Assembly: GCA_024644435.1 (NCBI GenBank)
Contig: JAHEKZ010000008.1
Coordinates: 14,471 to 64,265 of the forward strand
DNA from: Actinomycetes bacterium
Lineage (GTDB): Bacteria; Actinomycetota; Actinomycetes; JAHEKZ01
Length of the DNA: 49,795 nucleotides
Direction of reading: 5' to 3'
The notes under the pieces are model-generated. The model made no database searches. It was not told the origin of the DNA and saw only the letters and a program-made list of their open reading frames with translations. The position numbers were made by a program, and so were the translations under genes. Position 1 is the first letter of the stretch. The number at the start of each line of letters is the position of its first letter. Positions 1-6,684 of this stretch are shown piece after piece.

Positions 1-1
1 G

Positions 2-1531
2 CTCGTCGACCCGGTGCTGGCTGACCCGGTGCCGGCCGACACAGACCCGGTCACCGTGGGTGCGCGCTCGTCCAACACTGACGCACCCTTGCGGGTGGTC
101 GCCGGTGTGGTCGTGGGTGCCGGGTCAGACGTCCACGTCGTCAGTGAGCCCACCCACTACGGATCCAGCCTGCTCTGTGTCGACGCCGCTGACGCCGACT
201 CGGTCGCCGGTGCCGTGCGGGTGATGGCCGACGTGGCGGGTGAGCAGCAGTGGACCGGTCCGGTCTGGCCCCTGACCGTGGTCGCGGCGGTCCGGGCGGG
301 GGTCATTGTCCATGGCGTCGACGTCCCGGGACTGCCGTGGGGATCTGCGTCCCCCTCACTCACCGTCGAGCAGGAGGCCAGGCTCCGCATCAGGGCCGCC
401 GCCGGCGCTCCGCAAGGGTTCGTCGACCGGATCGGGGGCCGCCGGGCCGCGGAGGTCGTGTCGTTCTGGGCGTGGCGCGCCGGTGTCGGCGCCCATGCTG
501 TGACGGTCGTGAGCGTCGCGGCAGCGCTCATGGCCGGCCTGTTGATCTCGACGGGCACCAGATCTGGCGCCGCGACAGCAGCGTTCTTCCTGCTCGCCTC
601 GGTGTTCCTCGACCGGGTCGACGGCATCCTGGCCAGAGCGCGTCGCACCGTCACGTCCTTCGGCGCGTGGCTCGACGTCACCACCGACCGGATCCGAGAG
701 GCGGCTTTGGTGATCGGTCTGGGGCTGGGGGCAGCGCAGTCCGGGTCGCCGCGCTGGGGGTTGGCGTCCGCCGTCCTTGCGCTGCTCACCGCTGCCCACT
801 TGGCTGCGGCAGCGAGTCGGACCGCTCGCGGGTGGGGCGGCAGCCCCGTGCCGATCCGGCTTCCGCTGGACCGCCTCGACGAGCCGGTGCTGCCCGCCAT
901 GCCGCCGCCCGATGGGCGGCCCATTCCGGGGTGGCTCCCCTTCAGTATCTCCCGGGGGGACGGGGCCATCCTGGCCGTCGTCGCCCTGATCCTGCTCCCG
1001 CTGTCGGCGCTGCTTGCGCTGCTCGCGGCGCTGGCGGGGCTGAGCGCGGTGGTGTGCCTCGTGCTGGTCGGGGCCCCGCGCCCCCTCCCGGCCGCTCAGC
1101 GTCTGCTCTTCGAGCTGGCTGACCCGGGGCCGCTGGCCCGACTCGTCTCAGAGCAGGATCCGCATCTGTCGGTGCTCAGACGGGTACTGACCTCGCGAGC
1201 CGCGGCCTGGGTACCCGCGCTCACCTGGGTCGTGGAGTCGGCGGTGGTGCTGGTTGCCGCCGCCATGGTCGAGCCCGCCGCCCTCCCCATCACGATCGCC
1301 TGGATCGCTGTGCTGGCCTTTCACCGGCTCGACATCGCCACTCGGCAACGCGTGCTCGGTAGCTCGCCGCCGACGTGGCTCGCTGTGATCGGGCTCGGAG
1401 CACTCGGTCGGGTGGTGCTGGTGGTGCTCCTCGCCGCGGTCGGCGAGCTCGCCTGGGGGCTGGCGATCGGTGCCGTCGTTCTTGGGGTGGTCTACGCCAC
1501 CGAGAGCTCGGGGCGCTTCGCCGAGCGCTGA
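2..1531 (+). CDS. CDP-alcohol phosphatidyltransferase with DUF5941-like C-terminus, 5' partial
   Basis: The frame is open to the left window edge. GTG at 14 would give 505 residues but has no ribosome-binding site, and the first ~130 residues look like the tail of another domain, so the gene is probably cut by the edge. Counting from that GTG, the CDP-alcohol phosphotransferase signature is complete: D200, D203, G204, A207, R208, G217, D221, D225, flanked by hydrophobic helices. The family transfers a phospho-alcohol from a CDP-alcohol within the membrane to make phospholipids or their precursors. The last ~140 residues, with further hydrophobic segments, resemble actinobacterial DUF5941. The substrate cannot be read from sequence. 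The neighbouring cell-envelope genes fit a lipid-headgroup role, which is inference. Confidence 0.8.
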   Translation, partial: LVDPVLADPVPADTDPVTVGARSSNTDAPLRVVAGVVVGAGSDVHVVSEPTHYGSSLLCVDAADADSVAGAVRVMADVAGEQQWTGPVWPLTVVAAVRAGVIVHGVDVPGLPWGSASPSLTVEQEARLRIRAAAGAPQGFVDRIGGRRAAEVVSFWAWRAGVGAHAVTVVSVAAALMAGLLISTGTRSGAATAAFFLLASVFLDRVDGILARARRTVTSFGAWLDVTTDRIREAALVIGLGLGAAQSGSPRWGLASAVLALLTAAHLAAAASRTARGWGGSPVPIRLPLDRLDEPVLPAMPPPDGRPIPGWLPFSISRGDGAILAVVALILLPLSALLALLAALAGLSAVVCLVLVGAPRPLPAAQRLLFELADPGPLARLVSEQDPHLSVLRRVLTSRAAAWVPALTWVVESAVVLVAAAMVEPAALPITIAWIAVLAFHRLDIATRQRVLGSSPPTWLAVIGLGALGRVVLVVLLAAVGELAWGLAIGAVVLGVVYATESSGRFAER

Positions 1532-1539
1532 CTGTTTTT
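1513..1539 (+). terminator. Putative intrinsic terminator after the phosphatidyltransferase
   Basis: Arms GCGCT (1513-1517) and AGCGC (1524-1528) with a 6-base loop overlap the 3' end of the gene and are followed by five T residues at 1535-1539. The stem is short. A perfect palindrome CCGGCTAGCCGG at 1557-1568 sits over the convergent LCP stop codon and may act in the other direction. Confidence 0.45.
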
Positions 1540-1560
1540 CGAGGTGTCGACGGGCGCCGG

Positions 1561-3006
1561 CTAGCCGGGAATGTTGCAGATGTTGTCGTTCGCCTGCCGA
1601 ATGCCCACGGTGGCACGCGGCTTCTTGACGACTACCCGCTTGGCGCCTGGCCAGTCGTCGCCCACCACGACCTCGACGGTGGTCCCCAGGCCCGGTCGAA
1701 GCACGCGAGTGGCGCCGGGGATCGATCCGGCCAGGGTGCGGGCCGCGTCCGCACCCGCCTCGTCGTAGCGGATGATCGTCGAGATGAAGTTCGAGCTCTC
1801 GGCGTCACCCACGCTGATGGTCGAGTAACCCTTGGCGCCGAGGTCGGCGGCCGCAGTGGTGGCTGCGCCATCGACGCCGCTGCCGTTCAGGACTCGAAGG
1901 GGGATTGAGCTAGGGAGCACGGTCAGCGGCTTGCCGTCGACGACGGTTGGCTCTGGCGGCGCCGGAGGGTAGGTCTCGTCGTTGCTGATCGCCGACCAGA
2001 GGGCGTTGGTCTTCCGCTCGTTCCAGACAACGGTGTTGGGGTCGTCGGGGTTGACCAGCCACGGAGTGGTGACGAAGGTGATGTCCTTCGGCGGGATCCC
2101 GCGGACGTCCTGAGCGATCTGCCGCATCTCGTTGAGGTTGGCGAGCTCGGGGTCGGTGGTCAGTGACTTCGTCGCCGCCTCCAGGAAGCGCACGAGCTTG
2201 ACGGGGTTCAGGAGCGTGCCTGAGCTCTTCGCCTTGTTGATCAACGACGACAGGAAGGCCTGCTGCCGGTCGATCCGGTCGATGTCGCTTCCGGTGCCGA
2301 TGGCGCGCACCCGCACGAAGGCCAACGCCTGGTCTCCGGTCACCGTGGTCGTGCCGGCTTGCAGGTCGAGTCCGCTCTTCGGCTCGACGACCGCTTCGGG
2401 AAGACACACGTCGACTCCGCCGAGTGCGTCCACGATGTCGTTGAACCCGGAGAAGTCCACGATGATGAAGTGGTCGATGAAGACGCCGGTGTTCTGCTCC
2501 ACCGTCTTGATCGTGCAGCCGGGACCACCGATGGAGAACGCCGAGTTGAAACGGTCGGTGTACGGCGTGCTCGGTCCGTTCTGCGTCTTGCACGACGGGA
2601 CGTCGAGCACCGTGTCACGAGGGATGCTCACGACGAGGGCGCTCTGGCGGTCGGCCGGGAGGTGGACGAGCAGGGTGGTGTCGGATCTGGCCCCGGTGAT
2701 CTCCGCCTCGGGTCCGTATCCCCTGCCTTGCCCGGCCCTGGTGTCCGACCCCATGACCAGGATGTTGAGGGGCTCAGGCTCGTTGTCGGTCGGCCCGGCC
2801 ACCTTGGTCGGTCGGTCGGTGCCCAGGACGTCGGTCGTGAACACGTCGACCTGACCGATGTTCCCCTCGAACCGCTGGTAGAGGTAGAACCCCGTGGCCC
2901 CGCCGGCGACGACCAGCAGCACCACGATCACTGCGAGCCAGCGAAAGGTCCGACGCATCCGCGGATGCCCGGAGGAGGCTTCCTCCGGCTGTGCGGTGTG
3001 CGTCAT
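1561..3006 (-). CDS. LCP (LytR-CpsA-Psr) family cell-wall ligase with LytR_C domain
   Basis: The 481-residue protein has a short cytoplasmic N-terminus, one membrane anchor (about 22-44), an extracytoplasmic LCP domain (about 105-255) and a C-terminal LytR_C domain (about 368-450). Typical LCP residues are visible: R107 and D109 in the RSDT motif, R130-D131 in SIPRD, R232/R234, and the D241-R244-R247 cluster before QQ. LCP enzymes transfer glycopolymers from lipid carriers to peptidoglycan; in mycobacteria they attach arabinogalactan. ATG at 3006 is preceded by GAGGAA at good spacing. It lies 93 bases downstream of the TIGR03089 gene on the same strand. In M. tuberculosis the LCP gene Rv3267 also neighbours a TIGR03089 gene (Rv3268). 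The attached polymer is unknown. Confidence 0.92.
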   Translation of the reverse strand: MTHTAQPEEASSGHPRMRRTFRWLAVIVVLLVVAGGATGFYLYQRFEGNIGQVDVFTTDVLGTDRPTKVAGPTDNEPEPLNILVMGSDTRAGQGRGYGPEAEITGARSDTTLLVHLPADRQSALVVSIPRDTVLDVPSCKTQNGPSTPYTDRFNSAFSIGGPGCTIKTVEQNTGVFIDHFIIVDFSGFNDIVDALGGVDVCLPEAVVEPKSGLDLQAGTTTVTGDQALAFVRVRAIGTGSDIDRIDRQQAFLSSLINKAKSSGTLLNPVKLVRFLEAATKSLTTDPELANLNEMRQIAQDVRGIPPKDITFVTTPWLVNPDDPNTVVWNERKTNALWSAISNDETYPPAPPEPTVVDGKPLTVLPSSIPLRVLNGSGVDGAATTAAADLGAKGYSTISVGDAESSNFISTIIRYDEAGADAARTLAGSIPGATRVLRPGLGTTVEVVVGDDWPGAKRVVVKKPRATVGIRQANDNICNIPG

Positions 3007-3099
3007 GGGTTCCTCGTGGTCGGAAGGCAGTTGGTCAGATGGGCTCGGGTCCGGTGGTGCAGTGCGGCGCGAAGAGCCGAGCCTGCAGGATACGGACCT

Positions 3100-3876
3100 C
3101 TAGGCCAGGATCCGAATCGAGTCTGGAACAGACAGCGAGCCCGGCCTGGCTCCGGCCACCGCCGTCACCCGTTCGGACCCCCACCGTGAGACGCACCGTT
3201 CGGGGTCTGGGTTCCGAACCCACACCACGCTTGCTCCGACCGCCAAGGGCGCTAGCCACTCGTCGACCACGCCGGCCGTTCCATCCAGGACCCCAAGGGC
3301 AGCCACCCGGTCTGCTGGGCTCAGGCCCAGTGCCCGGGCACGTTGCTCGGCCAGGTCACCCAGGCGGCCGGCTGGACCGACCGGCCCGCTCAGCTGGTCG
3401 GGCATCACGCGAACCTCGAGGGTGAAGTCTCGAACCAACGGGGGAAGCGGGGTCGCGAACGGGGCCGCCAGCGGGGCCAGCGAGACGGCGAAGATCTCAT
3501 CGGCCGCCGGGGGGTGCTGCACGGAGTCCGGCCCGACCACTGCCACGTCGACCGAGCGGCCGGAGCCAGCCGCGTCGCCCCTGTCGTTGGCGTCGCCGGG
3601 CTGATCGGCCTCGAGGCTGATCTCGGCCCCCACGGCATCGGCGGCCAGCGCCCATATCGCTGTGGTCCAGTGGCGGGGCAGGTGGAGCGCCACCCGCGAC
3701 CCTGGCCCCACCTCGCACTCCAGAACGAGCAGGTTGGTGGTCTTGGCCACCCAGTTGGCGAGGGTGGTGGTCGACAGCTCGACGCGCTCCCCGGTGGCGT
3801 CGTCGTAGAAAGTGAGTCGCGGCCCCGAGGGGTCGGTCGACAACGCGCGCGTCAGATGCTCAGTGGTCGAGGTCAC
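3100..3876 (-). CDS. TIGR03089 family protein (AMP-ligase-like N-terminal fold)
   Basis: The product is 258 residues and matches the actinobacterial TIGR03089 family, related to the N-terminal part of AMP-dependent synthetases but far too short to be a full ligase. The threonine-rich region and C-terminal catalytic domain of such ligases are absent, so no reaction is assigned. A longer open frame runs up to 3930, but I prefer GTG at 3876: a TACTCT hexamer lies 7 bases upstream (3884-3889), which fits a leaderless start, and the extra 18 residues look non-coding. It is divergent from the amidase at 3985 and lies upstream of the LCP gene. Function unknown. Confidence 0.8.
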   Translation of the reverse strand: MTSTTEHLTRALSTDPSGPRLTFYDDATGERVELSTTTLANWVAKTTNLLVLECEVGPGSRVALHLPRHWTTAIWALAADAVGAEISLEADQPGDANDRGDAAGSGRSVDVAVVGPDSVQHPPAADEIFAVSLAPLAAPFATPLPPLVRDFTLEVRVMPDQLSGPVGPAGRLGDLAEQRARALGLSPADRVAALGVLDGTAGVVDEWLAPLAVGASVVWVRNPDPERCVSRWGSERVTAVAGARPGSLSVPDSIRILA

Positions 3877-3883
3877 GCGAGTT

Positions 3884-3889
3884 AGAGTA
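3884..3889 (-). promoter_or_regulatory. -10 element TACTCT, leaderless start of TIGR03089 gene
   Basis: On the minus strand TACTCT is followed by 7 bases and then the GTG at 3876. No Shine-Dalgarno sequence is present, so transcription probably begins at or next to the start codon. Confidence 0.5.
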
Positions 3890-3903
3890 TTGACTCGTCT
3901 CCA

Positions 3904-3956
3904 GCCGGGTCCGCACCCGGCCGATGGCACCAGGGAACGTCATGTTCCTATGGAAC
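3904..3956. promoter_or_regulatory. Hairpin plus three GGAAC arms before the amidase gene
   Basis: A perfect 7-bp hairpin (GCCGGGT 3904-3910, ACCCGGC 3915-3921) is followed by GGAAC (3934-3938), GTTCC (3944-3948) and GGAAC (3952-3956). The middle arm can pair with either neighbour, so the array offers two alternative small hairpins or two overlapping dyad sites. It lies between divergent genes and just upstream of the amidase start, where an operator or mRNA structure is plausible. Function is inferred from position only. Confidence 0.35.
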
Positions 3957-3984
3957 CACCGACTTCCCCCCGGAGAGGCTCCTC

Positions 3985-6624
3985 GTGCGTTTCCCCCGTC
4001 CGGCACCGTCTGGTGCGCTGTTTGCCGCCGTGCTCGTCGTACCTACGGTGGTCGTGGCACCGGTGTTCACGGTGTCTCGGGCCACCCCGCACCCGGTCGC
4101 CGCGCAGGTGCAGTCGGTGCCCCTGGTCGGCGTTGACCGGCCTGCGCTGTCTGCTGCTCCCGTGCCTGACGAGCTGGAGCCGACGTGGCGCAAGATCACC
4201 AACCGGTCATCGGCGGCCAAGGCTGCGACTCGACCACCTGTGGTGATCTCCGAGCCGATCGAGACCGACGACTTCCGGATGCTGGGTGTCACCTGGAAAG
4301 GTGCCGCGCCTAGCAGTGACGCGACGGTCCTGGTCACTGCCAGGACGCGCACCGACGGTCGGTGGACCGACTGGTTCGAGGTCCCCACCAGCGTCGACAG
4401 CGGTACCGAGCCCTCACCGAACGGCCGCTTCGGAACCGTTCCCTACTGGGCTGGCGACTCAGACGCCGTCCAGGTGCGCGTCGACGCGGTCGGCGACGCC
4501 GAGCCGTCTGACGTCCAGGCCGACCTGATCGAGCCGGGCACATCAGATGCCGACGCGGCCGTGACAGGCGGGTGGACGGGTTCCACCGCCACCGCTGCTA
4601 CCGAGCGACCGCCCATCGTCACGCGAGCCGAGTGGGGCGCCGACGAGTCGCTCCGTGACAAGAGGCTGGAGAACAGCGACACGCTCAAAGTCGCATTGGT
4701 CCACCACACCGCCGGCAGCAACAACTACACGCGCAGCGAGAGCCCGGCCGTGGTCCGCGGGCTCTACAGCTACTACGTCAACACACTCAAGTACGCCGAC
4801 ATGGGCTACAACTTCCTGGTCGACAAGTACGGGACCATCTACGAGGGACGCGCCGGCAGCATCACCAAGCCCGTGCGGTCCGCCGCGTCCGGTGGGTTCA
4901 ACACAGACACTCTCGCTGTGGTCGCCATGGGTAACTTCGAGACGGCTCCCGCGTCCGACGCCATGGTGCGCGGAATTGCCAAGGTGCTCGCCTACCGGCT
5001 GTCGCGCTATCACCGTGACCCGTTCGGCAAGAAGTCGCTGACGGCGGAAGTGGGTTCGTCGAAGTACTCTTCCGGCAGCAAGGTGAGCTTCAAGGTGATC
5101 TCGGGGCACCGGGACTCGAGCCTGACGGCCTGCCCCGGGGGCAACCTCTACCAGCGGCTCCCGAAGATCCGCCGGCTCGCCAAGGGCTACATGGGATCGA
5201 GCTTGATCGAGCCGACTTTGTCGACGCGCAGCGTGCCTGCGGGGTCCGACGTCGCGATCGCCGCGAAGGCCCGCGTTACCCAGCAGCAGAACTGGACGCT
5301 GAACGTGCGTGACTACTGCAGCGGCGCCCTCGTGCGGCGGCTCACCGGAACGGCTGCACCGGGTGATCCGGTGAAGGTGGTGTGGCGTGGACGTGATGAG
5401 AACGGCAAGCCCGCCCCGCCCGGTCGGTATCGGATGACCTTGACCAGCTCTGGAAACGGAAGCAGTGCGTGGCCGTTCGAGCAGTCGGTCGTGATCGGAG
5501 TCGGCGGACGATCGTCGACGTCGACCACCTCGTCGCTGAACAAGGCGTCGGCCGGCACGTACGTGCCCCAGCGCGCACGGACGCTGCTGTCGACTGCCTC
5601 CGGGAAGGGCATCGCGGGTCGACTGCTGCTCGGGCCGGGGCGGCGTCTCGATGTCCAGGTGCTGGGTCGGGCCGGTGTTCCGCAGAGCGGCGTCACGGCG
5701 GTTGCGTTGTCGGTAGAGGCGGTGTGTGCCAGCGCGAGGACCCACGTCACGGTGAGCCCCGACACGGTGACCGGTTCTGGCGCGCAAGCCGTCTCACTGA
5801 ACCAGAGCGGCACGGCTCGATCCTTTGTCGTCGTCCGCGTCGGACCAGGTGGCGGCGTGCGCTTCCGAAACTCTGCGGGGGCGGTCGCGCTGAAAGCCTC
5901 CGTGGTCGGCTACATCACCTCCGACGGCGCCGGGGGTGAGCTCACACCACTACGGCGCACCGCGTTGGGAGTGGCCAGCCCGCTCTCGGTCGGGCCGACA
6001 GCGGTTGCTGTCGACGTTGCGGGCCGTGCAGGTGTGCCGAGCGACGCCAAGGCAGTTGTACTGGCGATTCGCCGGACGGCGAAGTCCTCAGTAGGTGCGG
6101 TATGGGCGTGGCCAGCCGGGGGCGAGAAGCCGGGGGCACCGAGCTGGCGACGTCCCCGGGGCAGCGGCAGCGTCTCGCAGGTCGTTGTGCCGTTGGGGGC
6201 CGGCGGTGACATCCGGGTCGCGGCGGACCGAGCTGGCTCGGTCGCATTCGACGTCGCCGGATATGTGAGCGCCGGTGGGTCTGGCTCGGTCCACCCGGTG
6301 TCACCCCAGGCACTGCTCAAGACGGGCGCAACGCTCGGCAAGGGCGATGCCAAGACTGTCAGCGTGCAAGGACGGGCGGGTGTCCCCAGTGACGCCCGGG
6401 CAGTTCTCGTCCAGCTCACGGGCAGCGCAGGAAAGAAGCAGGGTCGGCTCATGCTGTGGCCGCGAGGGGCGGCCGAGCCGAGTTCGGCAGACCTGGTCGT
6501 TCCGTCCCGTTCGTCACGAGAGACCCTGGCGGTCGTGCGGATCGGCAAGGGTGGAGATCTGCGTCTACGCGCGCGAGACGCAACGATTCGCCCCAACATC
6601 ACCGTGGTCGGCTGGATTCGGTAA
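3985..6624 (+). CDS. Secreted N-acetylmuramoyl-L-alanine amidase with C-terminal repeats
   Basis: The 879-residue protein starts with an export signal (hydrophobic about 10-30). The amidase_2/PGRP domain (about 210-400) carries the zinc ligands H240 (in VHHTAG), H375 (in SGHRD) and C383 (in TACPGG), plus the typical GYNFLVDKYGTIYEGR segment. Such enzymes cut the bond between muramic acid and the stem peptide in peptidoglycan. A FlgD-like Ig segment (about 405-500) follows, then three ~100-residue repeats (about 545-645, 660-762, 775-879) with GRAGVP at the start of each. GTG at 3985 follows GGAGAGG, which sets the start. The next gene also encodes a cell-wall enzyme with the same repeats, 60 bases downstream, and probably shares its transcript. 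Confidence 0.9.
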   Translation: MRFPRPAPSGALFAAVLVVPTVVVAPVFTVSRATPHPVAAQVQSVPLVGVDRPALSAAPVPDELEPTWRKITNRSSAAKAATRPPVVISEPIETDDFRMLGVTWKGAAPSSDATVLVTARTRTDGRWTDWFEVPTSVDSGTEPSPNGRFGTVPYWAGDSDAVQVRVDAVGDAEPSDVQADLIEPGTSDADAAVTGGWTGSTATAATERPPIVTRAEWGADESLRDKRLENSDTLKVALVHHTAGSNNYTRSESPAVVRGLYSYYVNTLKYADMGYNFLVDKYGTIYEGRAGSITKPVRSAASGGFNTDTLAVVAMGNFETAPASDAMVRGIAKVLAYRLSRYHRDPFGKKSLTAEVGSSKYSSGSKVSFKVISGHRDSSLTACPGGNLYQRLPKIRRLAKGYMGSSLIEPTLSTRSVPAGSDVAIAAKARVTQQQNWTLNVRDYCSGALVRRLTGTAAPGDPVKVVWRGRDENGKPAPPGRYRMTLTSSGNGSSAWPFEQSVVIGVGGRSSTSTTSSLNKASAGTYVPQRARTLLSTASGKGIAGRLLLGPGRRLDVQVLGRAGVPQSGVTAVALSVEAVCASARTHVTVSPDTVTGSGAQAVSLNQSGTARSFVVVRVGPGGGVRFRNSAGAVALKASVVGYITSDGAGGELTPLRRTALGVASPLSVGPTAVAVDVAGRAGVPSDAKAVVLAIRRTAKSSVGAVWAWPAGGEKPGAPSWRRPRGSGSVSQVVVPLGAGGDIRVAADRAGSVAFDVAGYVSAGGSGSVHPVSPQALLKTGATLGKGDAKTVSVQGRAGVPSDARAVLVQLTGSAGKKQGRLMLWPRGAAEPSSADLVVPSRSSRETLAVVRIGKGGDLRLRARDATIRPNITVVGWIR
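5617..6621 (+). repeat. Three GRAGVP-type repeat modules in the amidase
   Basis: Protein residues about 545-645, 660-762 and 775-879 repeat the pattern V-x-GRAGVP-x2-A-x-AV, then a WPxG-like turn, then VVRVG or a variant, ending in a VVGY/VAGY/VVGW motif. The copies are diverged, not DNA-identical. Similar modules occur in many secreted actinobacterial proteins; no function is established to my knowledge. Confidence 0.7.
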
Positions 6625-6684
6625 AACCCCAGGTCAGCACCTCGTTGCTTAGGTTCACTCGGCTTCCTGCCGAGAGAGCACTCT

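Noticed and set aside
157-969. Open frame of 270 codons on the minus strand
   Set aside because: It lies wholly over the phosphatidyltransferase gene, has arginine/alanine-rich low-complexity protein and no start signal; a shadow of high G+C coding DNA.
4543-5787. Open frame of 414 codons on the minus strand
   Set aside because: Antiparallel to the amidase gene, whose zinc ligands and repeats are unmistakable in the plus frame.
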